Below are positions 42,889 to 52,650 of a stretch of DNA of 64,000 nt, one piece after another. The stretch lies in assembly GCF_001884735.1 (NCBI RefSeq), contig NZ_MJAP01000019.1, positions 25,389-89,388 of the forward strand. Direction: 5' to 3'. The stretch's first letter is position 1. Every line of letters starts with the position of its first letter. The position numbers were made by a program, and so were the translations under genes. Source of the DNA: Natronohydrobacter thiooxidans. Lineage in GTDB: Bacteria > Pseudomonadota > Alphaproteobacteria > Rhodobacterales > Rhodobacteraceae. Under the pieces are notes generated by a model, which worked only from the letters and a program-made list of their open reading frames with translations, ran no database searches and had not been told where the DNA came from.

Positions 42889-43394
42889 CCCTGCGCCTGA
42901 TCCTGAGCCGCCATGCCAAATCCGAATGGGACAATCCGCTGGATACGGACCACGAGCGCCCGCTAAACAAGCGCGGCAAACGCGCGGCACCGCTGATCGG
43001 GCGTTGGCTGGTCGGGAAAGGCCATATCCCGCAGGAAGCGCTGGTCTCGGATGCCAGCCGCACGCGCGAGACCTGGGCGCTGCTGTCCGGGGAGTTTCCC
43101 GCGCCGGTGCCAGTCCGGTTTGAACCTGCGCTCTATCTGGCGGGACCGGATGTGATGCAGCGTTGCCTTGCCACTGCGAAAGCCCCCTGCGTGATGATGA
43201 TCGGCCACAATCCGGGTATCGCGGCTTTTGCTGAAATGCTGCTGGAGACGCCGGTCGCGCATCCGGGATTCGCGCGCTACCCGACCTGCGCCACGCTGGT
43301 GGCCGAGTTCGAGGCAGAGAGCTGGACTGAGCTGCGCCCTGGCAGCGGGCGCGCGCTGGATTTCATTGTCCCGCGCGAACTGGATCAGTCCTGA
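42885..43394 (+). CDS. SixA-type histidine phosphatase
   Basis: 169-aa histidine phosphatase-superfamily protein. RHAKSEW with the nucleophile His10 and the second catalytic His in MIGHNPGI (about residue 106) match SixA, which removes phosphate from histidine phosphotransfer domains. ATG 42885 overlaps the ferredoxin-like gene (ATGA). Its 3' end overlaps the convergent ATP12 gene by ten bases. Confidence 0.88.
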   Translation: MTLRLILSRHAKSEWDNPLDTDHERPLNKRGKRAAPLIGRWLVGKGHIPQEALVSDASRTRETWALLSGEFPAPVPVRFEPALYLAGPDVMQRCLATAKAPCVMMIGHNPGIAAFAEMLLETPVAHPGFARYPTCATLVAEFEAESWTELRPGSGRALDFIVPRELDQS

Positions 43395-44095
43395 AGCGCG
43401 AAATAGAAACGCGCGGCCTGCAAAAAGCTCGCCTTGCGCGCCAAGGTCAGTTTCTCGGCCTCTTCATCGCTGCCCCATTGCTCGATCTGGTACTCCTCAT
43501 CCACGCGCGAGGCGTCCCAGAGCGCCTCTGGTGGGGCAAAACGGTCCAGAGTTGCCAGCCCGATGATCAGCGAACCACTCATCGCCACCAGATCATGAAA
43601 GGCGGTCAGCTCGAAATTCGTCAGCCGCTCGACATCGGCTTGCAGGCTGGAAAGCAGCGCCTGCGGCTGCGGCGCATGGATCACCCCGATGCGCACGAGC
43701 GGGCGCATCGTGTAGCGATGCGCGCACCAGTCGATCAGCGGATCCCAGGCTGCGGCCTCGCGCGCGACCAGCGCCTCGGGGCTTTCGGCACGATAGCAGA
43801 CCAGATCGCTGTCGCCATAGGCGGTGATGATCCCGGTCACTTCGGATTTCTGCCCGCGCACCTTGTCGATGGCGGAATTGGCCGCGCGGGTCGCAGGCAT
43901 GCTCTCGGGGTCGATCACCTCGCGCTGCGCGCGCCATTCCTCTGCGATCAATTCAGCCAGCGCGGCCGTGGGAACGATCAGCGCGGATTTCGCAGGGGTC
44001 TTCAGCGCCCTGCCGTCGAGTGTGACCGTGAAACCGCCCTCGCAAGGCGTGACCTCTGCATCTTTCCAGAACCGCTTTTTCACCCAGCCGCTCAT
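43385..44095 (-). CDS. ATP12-family F1-ATPase assembly chaperone
   Basis: 236-aa ATP12 homologue. Conserved segments are VKKRFWKDAEV near the start, TLDGRALKTPAK and ACRAES-like LVCYRAESPEALVAREAAAWDPLIDWC. In mitochondria ATP12 binds the alpha subunit during F1 assembly; the bacterial form is typical of alphaproteobacteria. ATG 44095 overlaps the stop of the HAD gene (ATGA) in the rluC-HAD-ATP12 operon. Confidence 0.92.
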   Translation of the reverse strand: MSGWVKKRFWKDAEVTPCEGGFTVTLDGRALKTPAKSALIVPTAALAELIAEEWRAQREVIDPESMPATRAANSAIDKVRGQKSEVTGIITAYGDSDLVCYRAESPEALVAREAAAWDPLIDWCAHRYTMRPLVRIGVIHAPQPQALLSSLQADVERLTNFELTAFHDLVAMSGSLIIGLATLDRFAPPEALWDASRVDEEYQIEQWGSDEEAEKLTLARKASFLQAARFYFALQD

Positions 44096-44748
44096 GTCAT
44101 CTCCCAAAGTTCTGCAAGCGCACGCGGCAGTTCCGCGAAATCCGCGATCACCGGGCCGCCAAGCGTTTCCGCCGCATGGTAGCCCCAGGCAACACCCAGA
44201 CCGCGCACGCCTGCGGCGCGCGCCATCTCCATGTCAAAGCGCGTGTCCCCCACCATCAGCGCCTGATCCGCCGCAAGACCCGTATCGCGCAGGCAGGCCG
44301 CGATCATGGACGGGTGCGGTTTCGACGGGTGGTCATCGGCGACCTGCACCGTGGCGAAGCGCCCGGCCCAGCCATGCGCCGCCATGATGTGATCCATGCC
44401 CCGGCGTGATTTGCCCGTGGCGATGCCCAGCACGATCTGCGGATCGGCGGCCAGTTGCTCCAGAGCCTCGGCAGCACCGGGATAGAGCGGCGAGAGCGTC
44501 TCTGCACGCAGGGTCATGTAGGCGCCCTTATACCGCTCGACCAGTTCCGCATGGGCTGTGGCGGGCAATTCCGGGGTCAATCTTGCCATCGCCACAGGCA
44601 AGGACAGGCCGACAATCCCGAGCACGGCCTCGCGCGCGGGCAAGGCGTGTCCGATCCCCTCGAAGGCCACGCTCATAGCACCGAGGATATGCGCCTGACT
44701 GTCGACCAGCGTGCCATCGACGTCGAAGATCACCAGCCGCTGCGTCAC
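44092..44748 (-). CDS. HAD-superfamily hydrolase, phosphoglycolate phosphatase-like
   Basis: 218-aa HAD phosphatase. Motif I is FDVDGTLVDS (nucleophile Asp9, acid Asp11), motif II ATGKSRRG and motif IV MVGDTRFDMEMA. The cap is the alpha-helical type of phosphoglycolate phosphatase and pyrophosphatase PpaX. The physiological substrate is uncertain. Start and stop both overlap neighbours by four bases. Confidence 0.85.
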   Translation of the reverse strand: MTQRLVIFDVDGTLVDSQAHILGAMSVAFEGIGHALPAREAVLGIVGLSLPVAMARLTPELPATAHAELVERYKGAYMTLRAETLSPLYPGAAEALEQLAADPQIVLGIATGKSRRGMDHIMAAHGWAGRFATVQVADDHPSKPHPSMIAACLRDTGLAADQALMVGDTRFDMEMARAAGVRGLGVAWGYHAAETLGGPVIADFAELPRALAELWEMT

Positions 44749-45782
44749 GCCTCATCCTCGAACGGATCTTCGGGCACATCGCCGGGTTGCCAGCCAAAGA
44801 GTTTCCAGCTTTGCGCCATATGCTCGGGCAAGGGGGCCGTGAAACTCAGCATCGCGCCCGTCACCGGATGTTCCAGCCGCAGCGACCGGGCATGCAGATG
44901 CAGCTTGCGGCTGACCTCGCCGCCGATCCCCGCGCCCCAGCCATCGCCCAGATTTTCCTGCGCCGATCCGCCATACTTTCCATCACCGATGATCGGATGG
45001 CCGATCTCGGCCATATGCGCGCGCAACTGATGCGTCCGTCCGGTGATGGGCGAGAGCGCCATCCAGGCTGCGCGCCCGCCCAGACGTTCCAGCACGGCAA
45101 AATCGGTGACGGCGCGCTTCGCGCCTTCGGTCTGGTCCACTTCCGCAGGGTGGATGCAGCGCATCTTCTCGCCTGCCCCGCGCCCGCCGGCCTTCACCAG
45201 CCCGTATTTGATCGTGCCCTTGGCCGGTGTCGGCACGCCCGCGACCAGTGCCCAGTAAATCTTGCGTGTGGCGCGATGGCGGAACGCCTCGGCCAGCCTG
45301 CGCGCCACGCGCGGCGTGCGCGCCAGAAGCAGGACGCCCGAGGTGTCCTTGTCGAGCCTGTGCACCAGCACCGGGCGTTCCTTGTAGTCGAACATCAGCG
45401 CCGGGCTCAGCCCGTCCACATGCCGCGCGCCCTGCCCGCTGCCGCCCTGACTGGGCAGGCCGGGGGGTTTGTTGAGCGCGATAATATGCTGATCCTTCCA
45501 GATCACGGCGGCGCGGATCATCTCGGCATCGCTCTCGGCCAGTCGCGGGGTGCGCGCGACCGGCGCGGCCTCGCTCTCGGGCAGGGGCGGAATGCGCACG
45601 CTCTGGCCCCCCTGCACCCGTGTAGAGGCCTGCACCCGCGCGCCATCCACCCGGATCTCGCCCTTGCGGCAGGCTTTCTCGATCAGCCCTTGCGTGATCT
45701 GCGGAAACTGGCGCTTCAGCCAGCGGTCCAGCCGCTGCTCGCCCTCATCCACGCCGACCTGTCGTATCTGCACCTTGCTCAT
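44745..45782 (-). CDS. rluC: 23S rRNA pseudouridine synthase, RluC type
   Basis: 345-aa RluA-family enzyme. An S4 RNA-binding domain (about 17-75) precedes the catalytic core with HRLDKDTSGVLLLAR; Asp144 is the nucleophile. RluC makes pseudouridines at 955, 2504 and 2580 of 23S rRNA in E. coli. RluD is the main alternative; the sequence resembles the RluC branch of alphaproteobacteria. ATG 45782 (MSKVQIRQVGVDEGEQRLDRWL) heads the operon. Confidence 0.88.
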   Translation of the reverse strand: MSKVQIRQVGVDEGEQRLDRWLKRQFPQITQGLIEKACRKGEIRVDGARVQASTRVQGGQSVRIPPLPESEAAPVARTPRLAESDAEMIRAAVIWKDQHIIALNKPPGLPSQGGSGQGARHVDGLSPALMFDYKERPVLVHRLDKDTSGVLLLARTPRVARRLAEAFRHRATRKIYWALVAGVPTPAKGTIKYGLVKAGGRGAGEKMRCIHPAEVDQTEGAKRAVTDFAVLERLGGRAAWMALSPITGRTHQLRAHMAEIGHPIIGDGKYGGSAQENLGDGWGAGIGGEVSRKLHLHARSLRLEHPVTGAMLSFTAPLPEHMAQSWKLFGWQPGDVPEDPFEDEA

Positions 45783-45888
45783 GGCTACCCTCGTATCTCC
45801 GGTCTTCCTTTCCTCGCATGGCACAGGATGTCAACGGCTGGCCTTCGCCCGGTTGCCGGAATAGACTGGTTGTACCGGACAGGAGACC

Positions 45889-46437
45889 ATGATGGGCACC
45901 AGCTTTCCCACAATCGACGCCGATCATGCCGCCTTCATTGCGGCGCAGCCCATGTTCTTTGTCGCGACCGCCCCGCGCAAGGGGCGGGTCAATCTCTCGC
46001 CCAAAGGGCTGGATGCGCTGCGCGTGCTCGGCCCGGATCGCGTGATCTGGCTCAATGTGACCGGAAGCGGCAATGAAACCGCGGCCCATATCCTCGACAA
46101 CCCGCGCATGACGCTGATGTTCTGCGCCTTCAACGGGCCGCCCCGGACGCTGCGCCTCTATGGTCAGGCACGGCTCCTGCATCCCGCCTCTGACGAAGGT
46201 GCCGCACTTTCCGCCCATTTCCCACACTATGCCGGGGCGCGGCAGATTTTCGATCTGGCCGTCGATCTGGTCCATATCTCCTGCGGCATGGGCGTGCCGG
46301 AAATGACACTTGTCTCGCCGCGCGCCGAAAGCCAGCTTGTGCCCTATTTCGAGCGCCTTGGTCCCGAAAAGACCGTCAAATACCAGCAGGTCAAGAATCG
46401 CCGCAGCCTTGACGGGCTGCCCACCGATATCGCCTGA
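45889..46437 (+). CDS. Pyridoxamine 5'-phosphate oxidase-fold protein
   Basis: 182-aa flavin-binding split-barrel protein. ATAPRKGRVNLSPKGLDALRVLGPDRVIWLNVTGSGNETAAHILDNPRMTLMFCAF is the PNPOx-like core used by flavin reductases and haem-utilisation proteins; the subfamily lacks the C-terminal domain of PdxH. So it is not pyridoxamine oxidase proper. ACAGGAGA precedes ATG 45889. Substrate unknown; divergent from rluC. Confidence 0.8.
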   Translation: MMGTSFPTIDADHAAFIAAQPMFFVATAPRKGRVNLSPKGLDALRVLGPDRVIWLNVTGSGNETAAHILDNPRMTLMFCAFNGPPRTLRLYGQARLLHPASDEGAALSAHFPHYAGARQIFDLAVDLVHISCGMGVPEMTLVSPRAESQLVPYFERLGPEKTVKYQQVKNRRSLDGLPTDIA

Positions 46438-46447
46438 CAGCACCCTG

Positions 46448-46471
46448 TTTCATCTTGCCCCAAATACTCAT
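46448..46471 (-). terminator. GAGTATTTG trailer element, copy 3
   Basis: Minus-strand GAGTATTTGGGGCAAGATGA directly follows the rarA terminator hairpin and its T-run. It matches the elements behind purD and the aminotransferase gene in sequence and orientation. Confidence 0.45.
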
Positions 46472-46493
46472 AAAAACGGGGCTTCAGCCCCGT
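46472..46493 (-). terminator. Intrinsic terminator of rarA
   Basis: ACGGGGC-TGAA-GCCCCGT on the minus strand is followed by TTTTTAT, a standard rho-independent terminator. The first stem base is the last base of the rarA stop codon, so the gene ends directly in its terminator. The GAGTATTTG element begins immediately after. Confidence 0.75.
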
Positions 46494-47812
46494 CACCCGC
46501 CCCGCTTCTCGCGCAGCTTGGCAAAGAAAGCGACCCGCTTGCCCAGTTCCCGCTCGAACCCGCGCTCGACCGGCTGATAGAGCACCGGGCGCTTCACCCC
46601 ATCGGGGAAATAATTCTGCCCTGAGAACCCGTCCTCTGCATCATGGTCATAGGCATAGCCTGCGCCATAGCCCTCGGATTTCATCAGCTTCGTCGGCGCG
46701 TTCAGGATATGCTTGGGCGGCGGCTTTGATCCGGTCTCTTTCGCCAGCCGGAGCGCGGCTTTCCACGCCATATAGCCCGCATTCGATTTCGGGGCGAGGG
46801 CGAGATAGATCACCGCCTGCGCCAGCGCCAACTCGCCTTCGGGCGAGCCCATGCGCTCATAGCTCTGCCAGGCATCCAGACAGACTGCTTGCGCCTGCGG
46901 GTCGGCATTGCCGATATCCTCGATGGCCATGCGCGTCAGGCGGCGGGCCAGATAGCGCGGGTCTTCGCCGCCCTCTATCATCCGCGCGAACCAGTAAAGG
47001 GCCGCGTCCGGGTCTGATCCGCGCACCGATTTGTGCAGCGCCGAGATCAGGTTGTAATGCGCATCGCCCGATTTGTCATATTGCGCTGCGCGCCGCATCA
47101 GACGGCTCGACAGGGCCGCAGGGTCCAGCTTGCCCGTGACCTGCCAGCCCATGACCTGCGCGACAAGGTTCAGAAGCGCGCGCCCGTCGCCATCGGCCAT
47201 TTCCAGCAGCGCCTCGCGCGCGGGGCCGGTCAGCGGCAGGCTGCGATCCAGCTCGCGTTCCGCCCGCTGCGCCAGCAACTCCAGATCGGCGAGCGACAGG
47301 CGGTCGAGAAGGATCACCTGCGCGCGCGACAGAAGGGCGGCGTTCAGTTCAAAGGACGGATTCTCGGTGGTGGCACCGACCAGCGTGATCGTGCCATCTT
47401 CCATATGCGGCAGGAAACTGTCCTGCTGCGACTTGTTGAAGCGGTGGATCTCATCCACGAACAGGAGCGTCCCCTGCCCTGATTTCCGGCGCAGCTTGGC
47501 CTGCTCGAAGACCTTGCGCAATTCCGGCACGCCCGAGAAAATCGCGCTGATCTGGGTGAATTGCTGGTCCGTCTGATCCGCGAGCAGCCGCGCGATGGTG
47601 GTCTTGCCGACGCCGGGCGGCCCCCAGAGGATGAGCGAGGCCAGTTCCCCGCCCGCGAGCATCGCGCCCAGCGGGCCGTCGGGGCCAAGTGCCTTGTCCT
47701 GCCCGATCACCTCGGAGAGCGCGCGCGGGCGCAGCCGGTCCGCAAGCGGGCGGGGCGCGTCAATGGGCGCATCGGGGGGCGCAGGGTCGGTGCGGTCGAA
47801 GAGGTCTGCCAT
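46493..47812 (-). CDS. rarA: Replication-associated recombination protein RarA (MgsA)
   Basis: 439-aa AAA+ ATPase related to clamp loaders. Walker A GPPGVGKT (about 64-71), Walker [11 protein letters not shown], sensor 1 GATTENPSF and the C-terminal tetramerisation domain (about 250-430). It acts at stalled replication forks with SSB. ATG 47812 gives [10 protein letters not shown], a possible short protein-binding peptide of the family. It lies 37 bases downstream of the protease gene, probably in one operon. Confidence 0.95.
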   Translation of the reverse strand: MADLFDRTDPAPPDAPIDAPRPLADRLRPRALSEVIGQDKALGPDGPLGAMLAGGELASLILWGPPGVGKTTIARLLADQTDQQFTQISAIFSGVPELRKVFEQAKLRRKSGQGTLLFVDEIHRFNKSQQDSFLPHMEDGTITLVGATTENPSFELNAALLSRAQVILLDRLSLADLELLAQRAERELDRSLPLTGPAREALLEMADGDGRALLNLVAQVMGWQVTGKLDPAALSSRLMRRAAQYDKSGDAHYNLISALHKSVRGSDPDAALYWFARMIEGGEDPRYLARRLTRMAIEDIGNADPQAQAVCLDAWQSYERMGSPEGELALAQAVIYLALAPKSNAGYMAWKAALRLAKETGSKPPPKHILNAPTKLMKSEGYGAGYAYDHDAEDGFSGQNYFPDGVKRPVLYQPVERGFERELGKRVAFFAKLREKRGG

Positions 47813-47849
47813 GAAATCACCTTAGCCGGGGCCTGCGCGCTCGGAAAGC

Positions 47850-49235
47850 TCAGAGGCGAAACCGCAGGGTCATGCGCCGCCCGTCGCGCAGCACCTCGAT
47901 CTGCCAGTTGCGCAGGGGTTCCGCCGCGAGTGTCATAACATCATCCGTGGATGTGACCGGCATTCCGTTGATCGAGATCAGGATATCGCCCTCGCGCAAC
48001 CCGGTGCGCGCGGCGATATCGCGCAGCTCTATGACCAGAATCCCCTGTGCATCGGGCGAGAGGTTATATTCGGCGCTGACCGCCGGGTTGATCCGGGCGA
48101 CCGAGAGGCCCCGCAACGCCGATCTCTGGATGATCGTTCGCTCGGCACGGTCGGGTATGTCCGGAGGCGCGATCAGCGCGATTGTCGCGTCCTGCACCCT
48201 TTCCCTGCGGCGGAAGGTCAGATCGGCCTCTGCCCCCAGCCCGCGCGCAGCGAGCCGGAACATCATTTCAGGGCCGGAATTGACCGCAGCCCCATCAACG
48301 CTGAGCACCACATCCCCGCGTTGGAGACCAGCCTGCGCGAGCGGGCTGTCAGGATGGATGTCGAGGAGGATCACCCCTTCGGGGACCGGCTGGTCAAAGG
48401 CCTCGGCGATAGAGGCATCCACAGCCTGCGCGGTCACTCCGGCCCAGGGCCGCTGGAAGCGTGTGCGGCCCTCGCGTGCCTGTGTCACGACCTGGGCCAC
48501 CAGATTGGCCGGGATGGCGAAGCCGATCCCGTGCGAGGCCCCCGAACGCGAGATGATGGCGGTATTCACGCCGACCAGCCGTCCCTGCATGTCGACCAGA
48601 GCGCCGCCCGAATTGCCGGGATTGATCGGGGCATCGGTCTGGATGAAATAGCCGCGACCAGACCCCACGGCGATGCCCGAGCGTGCGAGACCCGAAATGA
48701 TCCCGCTGGAAACGGTCTGGCCCACACCGAAGGGGTTACCGATGGCCAGCACAAGTTCGCCGACTTCCACGGCATCCGAATCGGCAAATTCCAGCACGGG
48801 CAGATCGCGCGCATCGCGCAGTTTCAGCACCGCAAGGTCGCTTTCCTCATCGGTCAGGATGATCTCTGCATCAAATTCACGCCGGTCATTCAGGATGACC
48901 CGGATTTCCGTCGCATTCCCGACCACATGAAAATTCGACACGACAATACCATCCTCGGACAGGATCACACCGGAACCGAGCGAATTCTGCACGCGTGGCG
49001 TGACCTGCCCGAAATTGCGGAACAGATCGCCGAAAAACGGGTCATCCGCGAAAGGACTGCTGCGTTGTTCCACAACACGCTGGGCGTAGATGTTGACGAC
49101 AGCAGGCGCGGTCTCGCGCACGACCGGGGCGAAGCTGAGCTGGATCTGGGCCTGCGATGCCGGGACGGTCTCGGATGTCGCTGCGGGGGCCGCGAGAATT
49201 GCGGCGCAGAACAGGGCAAGGGACAGGAAACGCAT
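47850..49235 (-). CDS. Deg-type periplasmic serine endoprotease (DegP/DegQ family)
   Basis: 461-aa HtrA-family protease. A signal peptide (about 1-20, MRFLSLALFCAAILAAPAAT) is followed by the trypsin-like domain with catalytic His103 (NFHVV), Asp133 (ESDLAVLKL) and Ser209 (PGNSGGAL), then two PDZ domains (about 275-360 and 380-455). It degrades misfolded envelope proteins. ATG 49235 is the start giving the signal peptide. Its LA-loop between about residues 55 and 78 is short, which resembles DegQ or DegS more than DegP. Confidence 0.92.
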   Translation of the reverse strand: MRFLSLALFCAAILAAPAATSETVPASQAQIQLSFAPVVRETAPAVVNIYAQRVVEQRSSPFADDPFFGDLFRNFGQVTPRVQNSLGSGVILSEDGIVVSNFHVVGNATEIRVILNDRREFDAEIILTDEESDLAVLKLRDARDLPVLEFADSDAVEVGELVLAIGNPFGVGQTVSSGIISGLARSGIAVGSGRGYFIQTDAPINPGNSGGALVDMQGRLVGVNTAIISRSGASHGIGFAIPANLVAQVVTQAREGRTRFQRPWAGVTAQAVDASIAEAFDQPVPEGVILLDIHPDSPLAQAGLQRGDVVLSVDGAAVNSGPEMMFRLAARGLGAEADLTFRRRERVQDATIALIAPPDIPDRAERTIIQRSALRGLSVARINPAVSAEYNLSPDAQGILVIELRDIAARTGLREGDILISINGMPVTSTDDVMTLAAEPLRNWQIEVLRDGRRMTLRFRL

Positions 49236-49300
49236 GGGATCGAACTCCGCTGATCGCTGCGCAGGATATAGGGGCACGCGGGGCGTGGTTTCAATGCAAA

Positions 49301-49327
49301 AGGCCCGCACGCTGCGCGTGCGGGCCT
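49301..49327 (-). terminator. Intrinsic terminator of the ribosomal protein cluster
   Basis: AGGCCCGCACGC-GCA-GCGTGCGGGCCT, a 12-bp stem with a 3-base loop, is followed on the minus strand by TTTTGC. It lies 22 bases beyond the rplQ stop and closes the whole S10-spc-alpha transcript before the protease gene. Confidence 0.85.
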
Positions 49328-49349
49328 CGTTGTCTCGGGTCGACCGAGA

Positions 49350-49769
49350 TCAATCCTCGGAAGCCTCTTCGGCTTCCAGACGCGCCAGATCGGCAGCGCC
49401 TTTGGCATTCACATCGCGCTCGACGAATTCGATGATCGCCATCGGGGCCATGTCGCCATAGCGGAAGCCTGCTTTCAGAACGCGCACATAGCCGCCCTGA
49501 CGATCCTTGTAGCGCGGACCCAGCACTTCGAAGAGCTTGGCCACATCCTTGTCTTCTTTCAGCTGCGCGGCGGCCTGACGGCGCGCATGCAGATCACCGC
49601 GCTTGGCCAGCGTGATCAGCTTTTCGATGATCGGGCGCAGTTCCTTGGCCTTGGGCAGGGTGGTCTTGATCTGCTCATGTTCGATGAGCGAGCCGCACAT
49701 ATTCGCAAACAGCGCCTTGCGGTGCTCATGGGTGCGGTTCAGGCGGCGGTATCCTCTGGCGTGACGCAT
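49350..49769 (-). CDS. rplQ: 50S ribosomal protein L17
   Basis: 139 aa starting [24 protein letters not shown], the canonical L17 N terminus; an acidic tail ([14 protein letters not shown]) of about 20 residues extends the core. Last gene of the cluster, separated from rpoA by 120 bases that hold a palindromic repeat. Confidence 0.97.
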   Translation of the reverse strand: MRHARGYRRLNRTHEHRKALFANMCGSLIEHEQIKTTLPKAKELRPIIEKLITLAKRGDLHARRQAAAQLKEDKDVAKLFEVLGPRYKDRQGGYVRVLKAGFRYGDMAPMAIIEFVERDVNAKGAADLARLEAEEASED

Positions 49770-49856
49770 GGTGTCTCTCCTTCAACGTCTTGTTTTGCTT
49801 TGTCCGGCCCCGGCTGCGTGACCGGGACTCTCCTTGGGGCATTGTGCCCGGGTGTC

Positions 49857-49885
49857 GTTGGGTGCGTGCTGAGCACGCACCCTAC
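49857..49885. repeat. Palindromic repeat, copy 2 (after rpoA)
   Basis: Arms GTTGGGTGCGTGCT and AGCACGCACCCTAC around G; one base of the left arm differs from the consensus GTAGGG. It ends four bases from the rpoA stop codon on the minus strand. Confidence 0.85.
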
Positions 49886-49889
49886 AGGT

Positions 49890-50906
49890 TCAGAACTGAT
49901 CCTCGAACCGCTTGGCGAGGTCATCGATATTCTCAGGCGGCCATTCCTCGACATCCATGCCCAGATGCAGCCCCATGCCCGAAAGCACTTCCTTGATCTC
50001 GTTCAGCGACTTGCGCCCGAAATTCGGCGTGCGCAGCATCTCGGCTTCGGTTTTCTGGATCAGATCGCCGATATAGACGATATTGTCGTTCTTCAGGCAG
50101 TTGGCAGACCGCACCGACAGTTCCAGCTCATCCACCTTCTTCAGCAGAAGCGGGTTGAATTCCAGACCGTCATCATCATCCTTCGAGCTTGCCGATTCAG
50201 GCTCGTCGAAATTCACGAAGATCTGCAACTGGTCCTGCAGAATCCGCGCGGCATAAGCGACCGCATCTTCCGCGCTGACAGACCCATCGGTCTCGACCTT
50301 CATCGTCAGCTTGTCATAATCGAGTACCTGTCCCTCACGGGTCGGCTGAACCTCGTAGCTGGCTTTCTTCACCGGCGAGAAGATCGCGTCGATCGGGATC
50401 AGACCGATCGGTGCATCCTCGGGGCGGTTCTTGTCGGCAGAGACATAGCCCTTCCCGGTATTCACCGTCAGCTCCATATAGACCGAAGCGCCGTCATCGA
50501 GATGGCAGATCACCTGATCCTTGTTCAGGACTTCAATCCCGGCGCTGGTCTGAATGTCACCCGCAGTCACGACGCCCGGGCCATTGGCCGAAATCGACAG
50601 CCGCTTCGGGCCTTCGACATCCATGCGCAGCGACACGGTTTTCAGGTTGAGTACGATATCGGTCACATCCTCGCGCACACCCGGCACGGAGGAGAATTCA
50701 TGCAGCACATTGTCGATCTGCACCGAGGTGATCGCGGCACCCTGCAGCGACGACATCAGCACGCGACGCAGCGCATTGCCCAGCGTCAGACCAAAGCCAC
50801 GCTCCAGAGGCTCGGCGACCACAGTCGCCTGACGCATCGGGTCGGCACCGGGCTTGACCTCAAGCTGCGAGGGTTTGATCAATTCTTGCCAATTCTTGTG
50901 GATCAT
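49890..50906 (-). CDS. rpoA: RNA polymerase alpha subunit
   Basis: 338 aa. The N-terminal dimerisation domain (about 1-235) includes [22 protein letters not shown]; after a linker the C-terminal domain (about 255-325) contacts UP elements and activators ([43 protein letters not shown]). It follows rpsK in the usual alpha-operon order; rpsD is absent from between them, as normal in alphaproteobacteria. Confidence 0.98.
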   Translation of the reverse strand: MIHKNWQELIKPSQLEVKPGADPMRQATVVAEPLERGFGLTLGNALRRVLMSSLQGAAITSVQIDNVLHEFSSVPGVREDVTDIVLNLKTVSLRMDVEGPKRLSISANGPGVVTAGDIQTSAGIEVLNKDQVICHLDDGASVYMELTVNTGKGYVSADKNRPEDAPIGLIPIDAIFSPVKKASYEVQPTREGQVLDYDKLTMKVETDGSVSAEDAVAYAARILQDQLQIFVNFDEPESASSKDDDDGLEFNPLLLKKVDELELSVRSANCLKNDNIVYIGDLIQKTEAEMLRTPNFGRKSLNEIKEVLSGMGLHLGMDVEEWPPENIDDLAKRFEDQF

Positions 50907-51021
50907 GCGGTCGCCTCCATACTTGTTGCAGCGCCATGTCCGATACGTTGCAACGCCCGAGGGTCAAAATGACGAAAGCAGGCCGCATGAACCATGCGAC
51001 CCGCCAAAGGTTACGGAAGTG

Positions 51022-51411
51022 TCAGACGCGACGACGCTTCGGGGGGCGGCAGCCGTTATGCGCCATCGGCGTGACATCACGGATCGAGGTGATGTTGAAG
51101 CCGACAGCGGCCAGCGCGCGCAGCGCGGATTCGCGACCCGAGCCGGGGCCCTGAACTTCGACTTCCAGCGTCTTGACGCCATGTTCCTGCGCTTTCTTGC
51201 CAGCATCTTCCGCGGCAAGCTGCGCAGCATAGGGGGTCGATTTACGCGAGCCCTTGAAGCCCATGGTGCCGGCAGAGGACCATGCAATTGCATTGCCCTG
51301 CACATCCGAGATCAGAACCTTGGTGTTGTTGAAGCTGGAATTCACATGCGCGACGCCAGCAGCGATATTCTTGCGGACCTTCCGCTTGACGCGGGTTTTA
51401 TCACGAGCCAT
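51022..51411 (-). CDS. rpsK: 30S ribosomal protein S11
   Basis: 129 aa, with [46 protein letters not shown] and the C-terminal [18 protein letters not shown], both diagnostic. Platform protein of the small subunit. Fifteen bases downstream of rpsM; a 115-base gap to rpoA holds nothing I recognise. Confidence 0.98.
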   Translation of the reverse strand: MARDKTRVKRKVRKNIAAGVAHVNSSFNNTKVLISDVQGNAIAWSSAGTMGFKGSRKSTPYAAQLAAEDAGKKAQEHGVKTLEVEVQGPGSGRESALRALAAVGFNITSIRDVTPMAHNGCRPPKRRRV

Positions 51412-51426
51412 CGTTCTGCCCTTCCC

Positions 51427-51795
51427 TTACTTCTTCTTGCCAGCAATGGCTTTTGCGGGGCCTTTGCGCGTGCGCGCATTGGTATGGGTGCGCTGACCGC
51501 GCACAGGCAGGTTGCGACGATGACGCAGGCCGCGATAGGAACCGAGATCCATCATGCCCTTGATATTCATCTGCACTTCACGGCGCAGGTCGCCCTCGAC
51601 CGTGAAATTCGCGTCGATATGCTCGCGCACGGCAAGCACTTCGGCATCAGAGAGTTCGTTCACACGGCGCGTCAGGTCGATCCCGACTGCGGTGCAGATA
51701 TCGACGGCGGATTTCGGGCCGATACCGTGGATATAAGTGAGAGCGATGGGGACACGTTTCCCCGTCGGAATATTGACGCCAGCAATACGAGCCAC
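51427..51795 (-). CDS. rpsM: 30S ribosomal protein S13
   Basis: 122 aa, [27 protein letters not shown] at the start and [24 protein letters not shown] at the basic end. Head protein contacting the P-site tRNA. First gene after a 207-base gap behind adk that carries a candidate promoter, so rpsM-rpsK-rpoA-rplQ can be expressed on its own. Confidence 0.98.
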   Translation of the reverse strand: MARIAGVNIPTGKRVPIALTYIHGIGPKSAVDICTAVGIDLTRRVNELSDAEVLAVREHIDANFTVEGDLRREVQMNIKGMMDLGSYRGLRHRRNLPVRGQRTHTNARTRKGPAKAIAGKKK

Positions 51796-51929
51796 GCGGT
51801 TTCATCCTTTTTTCTGTTGCGGTTCCGTAATCCCAGAACCTTTTTTCACAACACGAGGGCCAGTCTCCCGCGTGCCTTCCAAACGAAAGGCGCCCCGTAT
51901 CCGAGGCGCGATTCGACGTTCGAGCGTTT

Positions 51930-51958
51930 CGCCTATGTCGTTTTGCCAGCGAGGTCAA
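51930..51958 (-). promoter_or_regulatory. Candidate promoter of the alpha-operon part (rpsM onward)
   Basis: On the minus strand TTGACC (51958-51953), 17 bases, then TAGGCG; CATAGG at 15 bases is the other reading. The -35 is good, the -10 poor. It sits in the adk-rpsM gap, 135 bases before rpsM, where many bacteria start the alpha operon. A weak GC hairpin lies at 51890-51909. Confidence 0.35.
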
Positions 51959-52002
51959 GTGGCCGCTGCTCACAGTGGCGTGGACCTGCCTGCGCCGGGG
52001 TT

Positions 52003-52650
52003 TCAGCTGTCCAGAATCGCCGAAATCCCGCTGGCAACAGCATCCATCTCGCCCATACCATCGAGCGACCGCAGCAGCCCTTTGGCGTGGTAATAGCCCA
52101 GCAGCGGAGATGTCTGCTTGTAATAGGACATCAGGCGCACGCGCAGCGAGTCTTCCGAATCATCGGCGCGGCGCAGGAACTCGGTTCCGCCGCAGATATC
52201 GCAGCGCCCTTTGACCTTGGGCTGCCGGGTCACATCGTGATAGACCTCGCCGCAAGAGGCACAGGAAAAGCGCCCGGTGATGCGCGCGACCAGCGCCTCG
52301 TCATCGACGGCCATTTCGATCACATGCGCGATCTGCGTGCCGCGGGCCTGCAGCAACGCGCCAAGCGCATCCGCCTGTGCCAGAGTCCGCGGGAAACCGT
52401 CAAAGATCACATCAGCACCTGCAACCGAATCGAGCTTCTCGGCGATCAGGCCGATCACGATCTCGTCGGTGACAAGTTCCCCGCGCGCCATCACCTCGGC
52501 GACGCGTTGGCCCATTTCGGTCCCCGAGCTTTTCGCCTCGCGCAGCATGTCCCCGGTCGAGAGCTGAACAAAGCCGCGCTCGCTGACAAGACGCTTGGCC
52601 TGCGTGCCTTTCCCCGCGCCGGGCGGGCCAATGAGAATGATATTCATCAT
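52003..52650 (-). CDS. adk: Adenylate kinase
   Basis: 215 aa. P-loop GPPGAGKGT (about 8-16), and a long LID domain with four cysteines, Cys130, Cys133, Cys150 and Cys153 (CASC and CDIC), so a zinc-binding LID as in Gram-positive enzymes and many alphaproteobacteria. Converts ATP plus AMP to two ADP. ATG 52650 overlaps the secY stop (ATGA); a second ATG follows directly. Confidence 0.97.
   Translation of the reverse strand: MMNIILIGPPGAGKGTQAKRLVSERGFVQLSTGDMLREAKSSGTEMGQRVAEVMARGELVTDEIVIGLIAEKLDSVAGADVIFDGFPRTLAQADALGALLQARGTQIAHVIEMAVDDEALVARITGRFSCASCGEVYHDVTRQPKVKGRCDICGGTEFLRRADDSEDSLRVRLMSYYKQTSPLLGYYHAKGLLRSLDGMGEMDAVASGISAILDS

Noticed and set aside
51796..52002. rpmJ (L36) or infA in the adk-rpsM gap
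   Set aside because: No frame in either orientation gives the short basic Cys/His protein of L36 or an IF1; these genes must lie elsewhere.
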